Below, piece by piece: positions 19,356-28,228 of a stretch of 64,000 nucleotides of DNA. The position numbers were made by a program, and so were the translations under genes. A model generated the notes under the pieces. The model did no database searches. It had not been told where the DNA came from and saw only the letters and a program-made list of their open reading frames with translations. Numbering within the stretch: position 1 is the first letter of the stretch; every line of letters starts with the position of its first letter. Source of the DNA: Phytopythium helicoides (lineage: Eukaryota > Oomycota > Peronosporomycetes > Pythiales > Pythiaceae); the NCBI GenBank assembly GCA_024867545.1, contig JANFNE010000038.1, forward strand, positions 186,001 to 250,000, in the 5' to 3' direction.

Positions 19356-20467
19356 GGTGGAGTCGAAGCTGATGCTGTCCAAGTGCTCGATGGCTAGCGA
19401 GTTGGGGAGTGCCGTTCAAGTTTGCTGTGTTGCCCATTGACTTGCTGAGACCGCGGGCAATCGAGCAGCTGAGACCTTGCTAGACCAGTGGCTGCAGCCA
19501 TTACGTTAGCATAGAGAGCTCCTCGCGTGGCCAACTGGTCGCGCTGTGTGGTAGAGCACGCTTCGACCAGCGGCTGGTCCTCGCAAATAAGACACGTTAA
19601 ATGCGCAACAGCCGACCAGCCGACCTTCGTATAAGGCAACGGCTGCAGACGATCTCTGCCGACGCCCAGACGGTCTTATCCTGCCATGGAGGGCAGAGCT
19701 CAATATCGAGCGGCTGTCAGCGGACGCCTCACATGTAGAGGCTGGTCGTGCGGCTGTCGTCGCGATAAGCAAAAAGCAGCAGCGGCGAGTGGCCGAAGCG
19801 TAGAGGCTCGAGGAGCAGCCGCAGCTGAAGCGTTGAAGCGTTGAAGCGTTGAAGCCCACGAGCGACTCGTGCCACGCTAGCCACGCGTCTGATTTGCCTG
19901 CTGCAAAAGAAAACAGCTGGGTTCCGAGAGCGCGCCGCAGAGCTTTGCTGTTCGTGGTCCATTTGACACCGCAGCTCGCCTTGCGGGTCGCGAGCGCCTT
20001 GGGGCTGGAGTTAATATCGTCGGCGAGTTGCGTCTGTTGGTCGCGAGCGTTTGGCGACGGCCGAGAGGGTGGAGCGATCGCCTGAGCGCCAGGAATGCCA
20101 GCCAGTTGGCAGGTTGGAACTCGCGCGCGGCGTTAGTTCACTACCCTTCTTTATGTATACCCTGTTGAAATAGAATCAATTAATAAATCATGAAGTACCA
20201 CATTTCACCTCTTTGAATGCATACCGAACCGACAGGCGCGGGAGCACCCCACGTTCCGGCATGGCTACACTTTGTCTGAAGCTGCCGACCGCACGCTTCG
20301 CCGCTGTCCAACGCTTTGAGGAAACAGCGAAGGCCCGAGAAGCGTCGAGAGCCACGAGGTTCACAACTTCGAGGAACTGCGAGCTGGAGCTGTGAGCGAC
20401 GAGCGCGCTGAATGTATCAGCGTTAGATTGCGCTGATCAGGAGTCAGCTCTTGACAGTGGCACTCCA
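19356..20467. other. Divergent intergenic region between CAP4 and CAP5
   Basis: About 1.1 kb with both promoters. Positions 19827-19856 hold a short tandem array of the 8-bp unit TTGAAGCG. The block near 20155-20200 is AT-rich. Short ORFs here are unsupported. Confidence 0.45.
19515..19525 (-). promoter_or_regulatory. Shared CAP-promoter motif, copy 3
   Basis: AGAGCTCCTCG (plus strand), about 160 bp upstream of the CAP4 start, at the same distance as copy 2 upstream of CAP2. It matches the other copies at AGCTCCTCG. Confidence 0.35.
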
Positions 20468-21742
20468 ATGACGTACAGCTTTGATGACTACGACAGTAGG
20501 CGCTTAGAGCCGCTCCACGGCGAGCGCTCAGTCCGCGATTTGCCAGCTCCGAGTCGCCGCACATCGTCGTCATCTGCTCTCTCATCACAACCCAATCCGC
20601 AAGTCACCGCAGCAATGGGAACTGCTCGCCGCCATCACGTCGAACTCGCTGCTATTGTAGTGCTGGGTCTCTTGGCGATCACCGTTCTTGCTGAAGCCTC
20701 CTTTCTGATTGAGCCGGTTAGTGAGACCAGAGCAAGCTCCTTTACATTTGACGACGTGAATGCGTCACTTCCGGAGCGAAACGGAGACCGTCGACTTCAG
20801 ACATACACCCAGGGCGATGACTTCCAGTCGCTGATGCTCGCAGCTGTCAACGCTGAGCGAGCCAAGGTCGGGCTCAGCGCGCTGTGCACCAACTCCAAGC
20901 TGCAGGCTGCGGCACAGGGACATTCGAATGATATGGCAAGAAACAACTACATGAGCCACACGGGAGCCGACGGATCCTCAATATCCCAGCGGATCACTGC
21001 CCAAGGGTACTCGTGGTCGGCGATTGCTGAGAACGTTGCGGCCGGACAAGTGGATGTAGCTGCAGTTATGACGGCCTGGATGAATTCGGATGGGCACAAG
21101 GCCAATATCCTAAGCTCCAAGTACACGCACTTTGGCACGGGATATGCCTACAGCTCCTCGAGCACCTACAAACACTACTGGACGCAAGACTTTGGCACGA
21201 GCTCGTCTGAGAGCTGTGCGGGAAGCTCCACTACAACGAAGGCCCCAGCCACTACTACACCCACCCCAACCACAAGATCGCCTTCGCCAGCACCCACGAC
21301 AGCCAAGCCGACGACAACTTCAGCGACCGTTTCGTCGTCCGTTCAGGCGAAGATGCTGGCTGCAATCAACGCTGAACGTGCCAAGGTCGGAGTTGCTGCT
21401 CTCTGCACCAACTCGAAGCTCCAGTCGGCTGCCCAAGGACACTCCAACGATATGGTCAGGAACAACTATATGAGCCATACCGGCGCAGACGGATCGAGTA
21501 TGTCCCAACGCATCACGGCAGCAGGCTACAAGTGGACGGCAGTGGCTGAGAACGTTGCAGCTGGACAGGTCGACGTAACTGCTGTCATGAAGTCATGGAT
21601 GAGTTCTTCGAGCCACAAAGCCAACATCCTCAGCGCAAAGTACAAGCATTTCGGCATGGGCTACGCTTACAGCTCGTCGACCACCTACAAGCACTACTGG
21701 ACGCAGGATTTCGGGACTGGTAGCAGTGAGTCTTGCTCTTGA
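20468..21742 (+). CDS. Double-CAP-domain secreted or membrane-anchored protein (CAP5)
   Basis: Single exon, 424 aa from ATG 20468. A hydrophobic helix lies at about 58-78 (VELAAIVVLGLLAITVLAEA). If ATG 20468 is used this is a type II signal anchor; if the in-frame ATG at 20615 is used (residue 50) it is an ordinary signal peptide. Then GDRRLQTYTQG, CAP domain one at about 118-252, a Thr/Pro/Lys linker (TTTPTPTTRSPSPAPTTAKP) and CAP domain two at about 290-424. Both domains keep HSNDM, NNYMSHTGADGSS, AENVAAGQVDV and KHYWTQDFGT. The two are very alike, so an internal duplication. Closest relative in the window is CAP3. Confidence 0.9.
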   Translation: MTYSFDDYDSRRLEPLHGERSVRDLPAPSRRTSSSSALSSQPNPQVTAAMGTARRHHVELAAIVVLGLLAITVLAEASFLIEPVSETRASSFTFDDVNASLPERNGDRRLQTYTQGDDFQSLMLAAVNAERAKVGLSALCTNSKLQAAAQGHSNDMARNNYMSHTGADGSSISQRITAQGYSWSAIAENVAAGQVDVAAVMTAWMNSDGHKANILSSKYTHFGTGYAYSSSSTYKHYWTQDFGTSSSESCAGSSTTTKAPATTTPTPTTRSPSPAPTTAKPTTTSATVSSSVQAKMLAAINAERAKVGVAALCTNSKLQSAAQGHSNDMVRNNYMSHTGADGSSMSQRITAAGYKWTAVAENVAAGQVDVTAVMKSWMSSSSHKANILSAKYKHFGMGYAYSSSTTYKHYWTQDFGTGSSESCS

Positions 21743-21825
21743 GTGCATCGTGCTAGTGTATATTACGAGGTTTAGTGAGTTTCCGCGAGCTGTGCAACAT
21801 CAATAATACAAGCTAACAAGCAACA

Positions 21826-24561
21826 TTATCTTCCAAACCATCCTAGTAGTGGAGATATCTGCACCGGCATGCCGTCTCGCACCTTGTAGCCCAGCTGACG
21901 CAGAATCTTCGTCGCAAGCTCGCTACGATCGTCATCTCTGTGCTGAGTTAACGACACCAATGCAGACACACCGTCCGCCGACAAAATCTGGCTCCGGTTC
22001 GTCTCGACAGCCGAAAGAGTCCACAAAAGACGCACCGCATGACCTGTGTGACGGTCCTGACCGTCTCGCAATAGGGACACCAAATGCGGAATGGCGTGTA
22101 GGGATGCGATGGCAGTCTGGTTGGAGTTGTTCGAGGCGAGGGAGTCCAAGGCGGCAATTGCATGCTCTTTCTGGTCGTCGGTACCGCACTGAACCAATGA
22201 TACGAGCGGCGCAATGCCTCCAGCTGACGCGATTCGGGTCTTGTAAGAGACGTTTTGTGATAGGTTGCGCAATGCACCGGCAGCGTTGGTTTTCTGACCT
22301 TCAGTGCCGAGGGCCACGAGCTTGACAAGCAACGGGATGCCGTTGAGCGAGGCGAGTCTGGCTTGGTTCTCGATACTGATGACGAGGATTCGCAAAGCAC
22401 CCGTAGCTTGTTCGATCTCGTCGTCGTTGCCGTTTGAAGCAAGGTCTACGAGCGGTGGGATACCTTCCGTAACTCTGATTTTACCACGAAGTGTTTCGTT
22501 CTTGGCGAGGTTCATGAGTGTTGCTGCAGCGTGTGCTCTCTGACCGCCGTTTCCACTGCGAACTAGCTGTATGAGATTCTGAACGCCTCGTCCTTCGGCA
22601 ATCTTGAGTCGAGTGGAGACAGTTTGTGAAAGTGATCGGAGCGCGGCTGCTGCATGGAACTTTTGGGCGTTGGTGCCATTCCATATTAGTTGAACGAGTG
22701 GGGAAATTCCGCCTGCTAGCTCAATGGTGCGGTGGTTAGCCTTGGTGACACTCAACACTGCGATCATAATTGCTGCTCGCTCTTTGAAAGTGTCGCTTCC
22801 TCTACTCAGTTGAGATACAATCGTTCGGATATTATCTGCCGAGGCAGGCACTGTTCCAGAGTCTGCGAATTGGGGCTGCGGTTGCGCTCTTGGAACAACT
22901 TCGAGGGTTATTTGCTGATGTTCATTTGGCTGAATTCCCTCGGAATTGGAAAGTGTGTGAATACTCTGCTGATCATCAAGACTGCTGTCTGTATCACTGG
23001 CGAGATCAACCACTGGCGCCACTGTCTCTTTGCTTGGAGTTCGGTGTATGTTCTTTTGTCCCTCTCTTTGGTGATTGGAAAGACAAGGTCCGTCGGTATT
23101 CGACTTCCTCTCATTATCTGCAAACACTTTGAGCTTTCCCAAAACATAGTCAAGGGAGCAACGCTTTTTCTCAAAGCGGTGGGTCATAGCAAGTACCAGG
23201 TCCCATTCTTTGTCTTTGAAACCCTCAGGGCGTTCCGGTATTCTCCCCTCCGCAAGCCTTACTTGAACTTCGTCGTCACTCAAGCACTTGTAAGGAATGT
23301 TGCCACTCATAGCCTGGATAATGCACATTGCGAAAGAGTAGATATCGGAGGCCGCGCTCTGACGATCGAGAGGACGCACAAGGCACTCGGGACCTCTCCA
23401 TCGAACACCACCCGACTTCAATGCTTCATCTGGATTGACGGGATCGTCAATGTTTGACTGCGGTGGAGATGACATACCCTCCGAGCTCAGACTAAAATCT
23501 GCAAGCTTGGCCTGTCCATCAGCAGTGACAAGGATACTGTTGAGGTTCAGATCGCCGTGAACCACTTTTTTGCGGTGCATGTGTTCTAGTCCTTGGGCAG
23601 CCTGATAGAGCAACTGCCACATTTGAGACTTATTGCTCCGAGACCTCGCTAGGAAGTCGTGAAGGTTGTCGTATCCTTCGACATCCTCGCACACAATGAA
23701 TGGTGGTGAGCTCAAGTCTGATGCCCCATACATTCGAAGAACGTTTGGGTGGTTGAATAAGTACCACGTGTCGATTTCTTTGACAAAGGCATCATGTTTC
23801 TTGGTGGTGACGGACGAGTTGTCGACATGGAGGCGCTTTACAGAAACTTTGGTACCAAATCCCCATCGACCAGTGTGCACTGTGCCATACATACTCGTCG
23901 CAAACGGTGTAGCTTCGTATTCCACTTCGTCTCTGGGAATATACCACCGCTTCAATGACGTCACCTTGAGGTTCGAGTGCTGCGTGATGAGTTTCCTCGT
24001 CTCCTTCAGTAGCCTCATTGTCTCACTGCTTTGACGGTCGGCATTTTGCACTTGCTCGCGGATGATGTTGGTCAAGGCTTCCATACCACCTCGAGTACTG
24101 TTCAATTCCTCCTTCAGCAGTTTGCTGTTTTGCATGTCTTCCTCGAGCTTGTTTTTCAGCTCTTGCATGTCCTGTTGATACTGGATCCTCCAGTTTGCGA
24201 TGACAGCGAACCCTTCGAGGTGCATTAGCTTGAGTATCGCGTCGACGTCCTCGTGGAACTCGCGAAGACGCTCTGTCATGCGATGATGGTGGACCAGTCG
24301 CACCACAAAACCAGCGTCTTGATGATCTTTGAGGAAATCGAGGAACTGGAGGATAGCATTAACAAGTCTCTCGATTGCATCTTCCGCTGGCAAGTTCCCA
24401 TTCCTTTCCATCTCCACCAACTTCTCGTGAATTGCGCAGAAGCGTTCATGCACACGCTTGCAGGCTTCCTTCGCATTGTGTACCTCATTGAGCTTGTCAA
24501 CAACGCTGGGGACCAAACTTCCTACTAGATCAAGGGCAATGCTGACAATTACGGCGGGCAT
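21826..24561 (-). CDS. Helical-bundle / TKL kinase / armadillo-repeat protein A
   Basis: Single exon, 911 aa. Residues 1-130 form an amphipathic four-helix-like bundle (KEACKRVHERFCAIHEKL, HHHRMTERLREFHEDVDAIL), then a coiled coil to about 195. The kinase domain is at about 215-480: VSVK Lys242, alpha-C Glu near 262, HPNVLRMYG, PFIVCEDVEGYDNL, HGD 335-337 for HRD with Asn342, and DFS 355-357 for DFG. Catalytic Lys, both Asp and Asn are kept, so activity is possible though the motifs are unusual. A Ser-rich linker leads to about seven armadillo repeats (590-900), e.g. NGTNAQKFHAAAALRSLSQ. Family: oomycete tyrosine-kinase-like ARM kinases. Bundle and kinase order resembles MLKL. Likely a signalling protein; partners unknown. 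Tandem with protein B. Confidence 0.85.
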   Translation of the reverse strand: MPAVIVSIALDLVGSLVPSVVDKLNEVHNAKEACKRVHERFCAIHEKLVEMERNGNLPAEDAIERLVNAILQFLDFLKDHQDAGFVVRLVHHHRMTERLREFHEDVDAILKLMHLEGFAVIANWRIQYQQDMQELKNKLEEDMQNSKLLKEELNSTRGGMEALTNIIREQVQNADRQSSETMRLLKETRKLITQHSNLKVTSLKRWYIPRDEVEYEATPFATSMYGTVHTGRWGFGTKVSVKRLHVDNSSVTTKKHDAFVKEIDTWYLFNHPNVLRMYGASDLSSPPFIVCEDVEGYDNLHDFLARSRSNKSQMWQLLYQAAQGLEHMHRKKVVHGDLNLNSILVTADGQAKLADFSLSSEGMSSPPQSNIDDPVNPDEALKSGGVRWRGPECLVRPLDRQSAASDIYSFAMCIIQAMSGNIPYKCLSDDEVQVRLAEGRIPERPEGFKDKEWDLVLAMTHRFEKKRCSLDYVLGKLKVFADNERKSNTDGPCLSNHQREGQKNIHRTPSKETVAPVVDLASDTDSSLDDQQSIHTLSNSEGIQPNEHQQITLEVVPRAQPQPQFADSGTVPASADNIRTIVSQLSRGSDTFKERAAIMIAVLSVTKANHRTIELAGGISPLVQLIWNGTNAQKFHAAAALRSLSQTVSTRLKIAEGRGVQNLIQLVRSGNGGQRAHAAATLMNLAKNETLRGKIRVTEGIPPLVDLASNGNDDEIEQATGALRILVISIENQARLASLNGIPLLVKLVALGTEGQKTNAAGALRNLSQNVSYKTRIASAGGIAPLVSLVQCGTDDQKEHAIAALDSLASNNSNQTAIASLHAIPHLVSLLRDGQDRHTGHAVRLLWTLSAVETNRSQILSADGVSALVSLTQHRDDDRSELATKILRQLGYKVRDGMPVQISPLLGWFGR
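21861..22677 (-). repeat. Identity tract shared with 25181-25997 (ARM repeats)
   Basis: 817 bp that by line-by-line reading match 25181-25997 without a difference, while sequence on both sides is diverged. It codes the C-terminal armadillo repeats of kinase-like protein A. Pattern of gene conversion. Confidence 0.88.
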
Positions 24562-25157
24562 GACTTCTGTGCGCTGATACCGGAGAAAATCACAGTGTGG
24601 CGATTGGAGTGCACAGAGCGGCTAAGAGCCCGTTTAGACAAATGCATGTATCGCCGATGGCTTCAGTTATTATCATATGATGGTGGAATTCGAGCATGCG
24701 GTCATGTGGAGGAGCATGTCGCTAATTTGTTACAATGGGTTATCTTGCCCACGAACTAGAGCACATGCTATTTATGTAGAAAAGCAAACCACACCTGTGT
24801 TGTTACTTCGCCAGCTGCATAATGATCACAGATGTGGCATGCTTGATCTCGGTTGCAAAGTGCACGGCACTAACGAGTATCTATCCACCCGGTGATTTCG
24901 ATTGCTGCAATAATCATCCAGATGAACACGTCGAGTTCAGTCAAAAGCATGCTATACTCCACGCATATAACCCTTAGTGCACATGAGGTATTAAAAGTAT
25001 TCAAATAAATGCGTTCATGCACGAACACATATCCATAGTGTACTTTTCAAAATGCTTGTCATGATGCTACAAAATGTGAGCACGGACGTCGCTGCCAGTG
25101 CATATCCTCCAGGTGTTCAAGCGTAAGCATCATGGTCGCAGCATCTGATCCCTCCTA
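24562..25157. other. AT-rich intergenic region between the two kinase-like genes
   Basis: About 600 bp, clearly more AT-rich than its surroundings; promoter of protein A plus the 3' side of protein B. No gene or RNA recognised. Confidence 0.45.
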
Positions 25158-27839
25158 CTACCTCCCAAACCACCTGACCTGCACCGGCATGCCGTCTCGC
25201 ACCTTGTAGCCCAGCTGACGCAGAATCTTCGTCGCAAGCTCGCTACGATCGTCATCTCTGTGCTGAGTTAACGACACCAATGCAGACACACCGTCCGCCG
25301 ACAAAATCTGGCTCCGGTTCGTCTCGACAGCCGAAAGAGTCCACAAAAGACGCACCGCATGACCTGTGTGACGGTCCTGACCGTCTCGCAATAGGGACAC
25401 CAAATGCGGAATGGCGTGTAGGGATGCGATGGCAGTCTGGTTGGAGTTGTTCGAGGCGAGGGAGTCCAAGGCGGCAATTGCATGCTCTTTCTGGTCGTCG
25501 GTACCGCACTGAACCAATGATACGAGCGGCGCAATGCCTCCAGCTGACGCGATTCGGGTCTTGTAAGAGACGTTTTGTGATAGGTTGCGCAATGCACCGG
25601 CAGCGTTGGTTTTCTGACCTTCAGTGCCGAGGGCCACGAGCTTGACAAGCAACGGGATGCCGTTGAGCGAGGCGAGTCTGGCTTGGTTCTCGATACTGAT
25701 GACGAGGATTCGCAAAGCACCCGTAGCTTGTTCGATCTCGTCGTCGTTGCCGTTTGAAGCAAGGTCTACGAGCGGTGGGATACCTTCCGTAACTCTGATT
25801 TTACCACGAAGTGTTTCGTTCTTGGCGAGGTTCATGAGTGTTGCTGCAGCGTGTGCTCTCTGACCGCCGTTTCCACTGCGAACTAGCTGTATGAGATTCT
25901 GAACGCCTCGTCCTTCGGCAATCTTGAGTCGAGTGGAGACAGTTTGTGAAAGTGATCGGAGCGCGGCTGCTGCATGGAACTTTTGGGCGTTGGTGCCGTT
26001 CCATATAAGCGTGTTTAGCAATGGAATCGCCCCGACTTGCTCGATGATCTTGTGGTTGCTCGTGTTCATACTTAATCGAGCAATTGTGCCAGCTGCTAGT
26101 GCTTTCTCGTTATGATCGTTGATGTCGAGCGCTGCAAGAGCACCTTGAAGTTCACTTGAAAGTATGGGTCCTAGCGCATGCTTCGTGCCGTAAAGGTTTG
26201 GTGATGGAATTGAAACAACTCGAGGAGTGAAATTCCCCTCATTCGCGTTCCGCTCAAAAACCTCATTTGGAGCGAAATCGGGACTGACATCTCCACGATT
26301 GCCAGCACCTGAGCTTATTGTTTTTCTTGGTGGCGATTTTCCACAATCTTCTGCACTCTCTTCTTCACAGCAGCCCCGCATTTTGTACTGCTTGGCTTTC
26401 TCTCTGCTTTCTTCATCGGCGAGAATCTTGAGTCTTTTAACCACGTGATGCAATGAGCATCGCCGGTTGTAACTTGAATGGGTCATATCACTCACCAGCT
26501 CCCATACGTTGTCGTTTATTCCGCTAGGCCGCGAGAGATCCACTCCACGCTTCAGCTTTTCCCACACAGCCGTATCATCAATAGTTCCAAAGAGAGATTG
26601 CCCAGTGACTGCTTTGATAATACACAAGCCAAAAGAATACACATCCGATGCGAACGTGGGTTTGCGCTGAAGGCATTCTGGTGCACACCAGCGCGAGCCA
26701 GCCTTCTCTTCACTTGTTTCTGACGACTCTTCTGTAGAACTTATACTCGATGATTTCACAGAGCTGAGTCCAAATCCAGCGAGCTTGGCTTGACCATCTG
26801 CACCAATGAGGATGTTGTTGAGGCTGAGATCGCCATGAACTACCTCTTTATTGTGCATGTGCTCAAGACCAAGTGCGGCTTGAAAAAGCAACCGCCACAT
26901 TCGAGGTTGCTTTACTGTAGATCGCTTTAGATAGCTGCCAAGATTTCCCAGCTTGGTGGTGTCTTCACATACTATGAAAGGTGGAGAGCTCACATGGCAT
27001 GCACCAAACATGCGCAGAACGTGGGGGTGATTGAGCTTGAACCAAATGTCAATTTCCCTCACAAAATCGTCGTGTGCCTTGGTTCCCACAGCTGCACTGT
27101 CATTCGTGAGGCATCTCACCACAACCTTGGTTCCTCGGCCCCATACTCCTCTGTGTGCAGACTCGAACGGGCTACGAGCGAATGGCTTTCGGCTATACGT
27201 GACATCAGAGCTTGATAAGTACCAAAGCGGCAGTTTGTCAAACTCTGTGGCCGATTTCTTGGCAATAGTTCCCTTCAGTAGACTAATCAACTCCAGCATT
27301 TGATCGTTCTGTCGGTCTGCTCGCCGTTCCAGCTCGTACGTGAGGTTGCCGAATGCTTCCATTCGGCTCTGCATGCCGATGACTTCTTTCTGAACGAGCC
27401 TGGAGTCCAGCGCAAATCGCTTGAGGTGTGCAAATAGCTCTTTCCTGTCCTCCCTGTATTGCTTCCTCCACTCTGCCGCGCTTGACGTAGCCTCGAGGCT
27501 CAGCAATTTGAACAGCGCGTCGATGTCTTCATGGAAGTCTCGCAGTCGCTCCATCATCTCGTGGTGGTGAATGATGCGAGCAAAGAGTTTGCGCCCGCAG
27601 TGGATCGCAAGAAACCTGTAAAACTCCTCGACAACCAGCGCGAGCTGGGCAATGTCGTCATTCGGAGGGATCTCACCGCTCTTCTCCATCCGCTGCAGCT
27701 TCGTGACGATCGCATTCAGCCGTGAGTGCACACGTCGACATGCCTTCTGTTCCTCCTTGAGACGAAGACAGAGGCCGAAGACTTTGGTGAGCAGGTCCGA
27801 CACCGTCGTCAGCCCCACCGTGGTCGTGAACACCACCAT
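25158..27839 (-). CDS. Helical-bundle / TKL pseudokinase / armadillo-repeat protein B
   Basis: Single exon, 893 aa, aligned residue for residue with protein A across the bundle and kinase (both have their HGD at 335-337). The bundle keeps QKACRRVHSRLNAIVTKL and HHHEMMERLRDFHEDIDALF. The kinase domain has lost key residues: Arg242 (VVVRCL) replaces the VAIK lysine, and GFG (355-357, in AKLAGFGLSS) replaces DFG, so no metal-binding Asp. HGD, Asn342 and PFIVCED remain. This predicts a pseudokinase. The C-terminal armadillo repeats equal those of protein A at DNA level over 817 bp, and the end is PVQVRWFGR. As a scaffold or switch it may pair with, or sense the same targets as, protein A; that is inference. 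Confidence 0.85.
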   Translation of the reverse strand: MVVFTTTVGLTTVSDLLTKVFGLCLRLKEEQKACRRVHSRLNAIVTKLQRMEKSGEIPPNDDIAQLALVVEEFYRFLAIHCGRKLFARIIHHHEMMERLRDFHEDIDALFKLLSLEATSSAAEWRKQYREDRKELFAHLKRFALDSRLVQKEVIGMQSRMEAFGNLTYELERRADRQNDQMLELISLLKGTIAKKSATEFDKLPLWYLSSSDVTYSRKPFARSPFESAHRGVWGRGTKVVVRCLTNDSAAVGTKAHDDFVREIDIWFKLNHPHVLRMFGACHVSSPPFIVCEDTTKLGNLGSYLKRSTVKQPRMWRLLFQAALGLEHMHNKEVVHGDLSLNNILIGADGQAKLAGFGLSSVKSSSISSTEESSETSEEKAGSRWCAPECLQRKPTFASDVYSFGLCIIKAVTGQSLFGTIDDTAVWEKLKRGVDLSRPSGINDNVWELVSDMTHSSYNRRCSLHHVVKRLKILADEESREKAKQYKMRGCCEEESAEDCGKSPPRKTISSGAGNRGDVSPDFAPNEVFERNANEGNFTPRVVSIPSPNLYGTKHALGPILSSELQGALAALDINDHNEKALAAGTIARLSMNTSNHKIIEQVGAIPLLNTLIWNGTNAQKFHAAAALRSLSQTVSTRLKIAEGRGVQNLIQLVRSGNGGQRAHAAATLMNLAKNETLRGKIRVTEGIPPLVDLASNGNDDEIEQATGALRILVISIENQARLASLNGIPLLVKLVALGTEGQKTNAAGALRNLSQNVSYKTRIASAGGIAPLVSLVQCGTDDQKEHAIAALDSLASNNSNQTAIASLHAIPHLVSLLRDGQDRHTGHAVRLLWTLSAVETNRSQILSADGVSALVSLTQHRDDDRSELATKILRQLGYKVRDGMPVQVRWFGR
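25181..25997 (-). repeat. Identity tract shared with 21861-22677 (ARM repeats)
   Basis: Second copy of the 817-bp identical stretch, offset 3320 bp. Flanking coding sequence on the N-terminal side is only distantly similar. Confidence 0.88.
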
Positions 27840-28228
27840 GGTCTCGCAACTTTCGCGTTAAACCCCACTCGACGCCACCAGCTCCAGTTCTCAATTGTCG
27901 ATTCCCGTCAAACAACGTTCTTGGCGAGCGTGTGCTCACGCGTCTGGTGGGAATTGGCGGCCATGTGGCTGTGCAAAGCAAGTGATCGGCATCTGTTGCG
28001 CAGTCACAGGACCATCACAAGCCCTGGACTGGTGAGTTGTGGCCCACAGATCGCCCATAGCGAGTTTGCTTGCTGGATAGACGACCATTATCTTTCTGGT
28101 GACGGTCGCCTATATGGTGACGACAACCAGCATCCATGTTGATGTGCTTGATGAGGTACATGAGATAATGCGTCGATTGGCTTTATGGTCTAGCTATACT
28201 GCGTTGCGATCGTCTCTACAACCGCTAC
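27840..28228. other. Intergenic region between kinase-like B and GT71 copy B
   Basis: About 390 bp: promoter of kinase-like protein B, then 3' flank of the GT71 gene. Nothing else recognised. Confidence 0.4.

Noticed and set aside
9119..21742. CAP genes as remnants of a mobile element
   Set aside because: No terminal repeats, transposase or target-site duplications flank the copies; tandem duplication or conversion is sufficient.
22732..23457. 241-codon plus-strand ORF inside kinase-like gene A
   Set aside because: Antisense to the kinase domain; no motif of its own.
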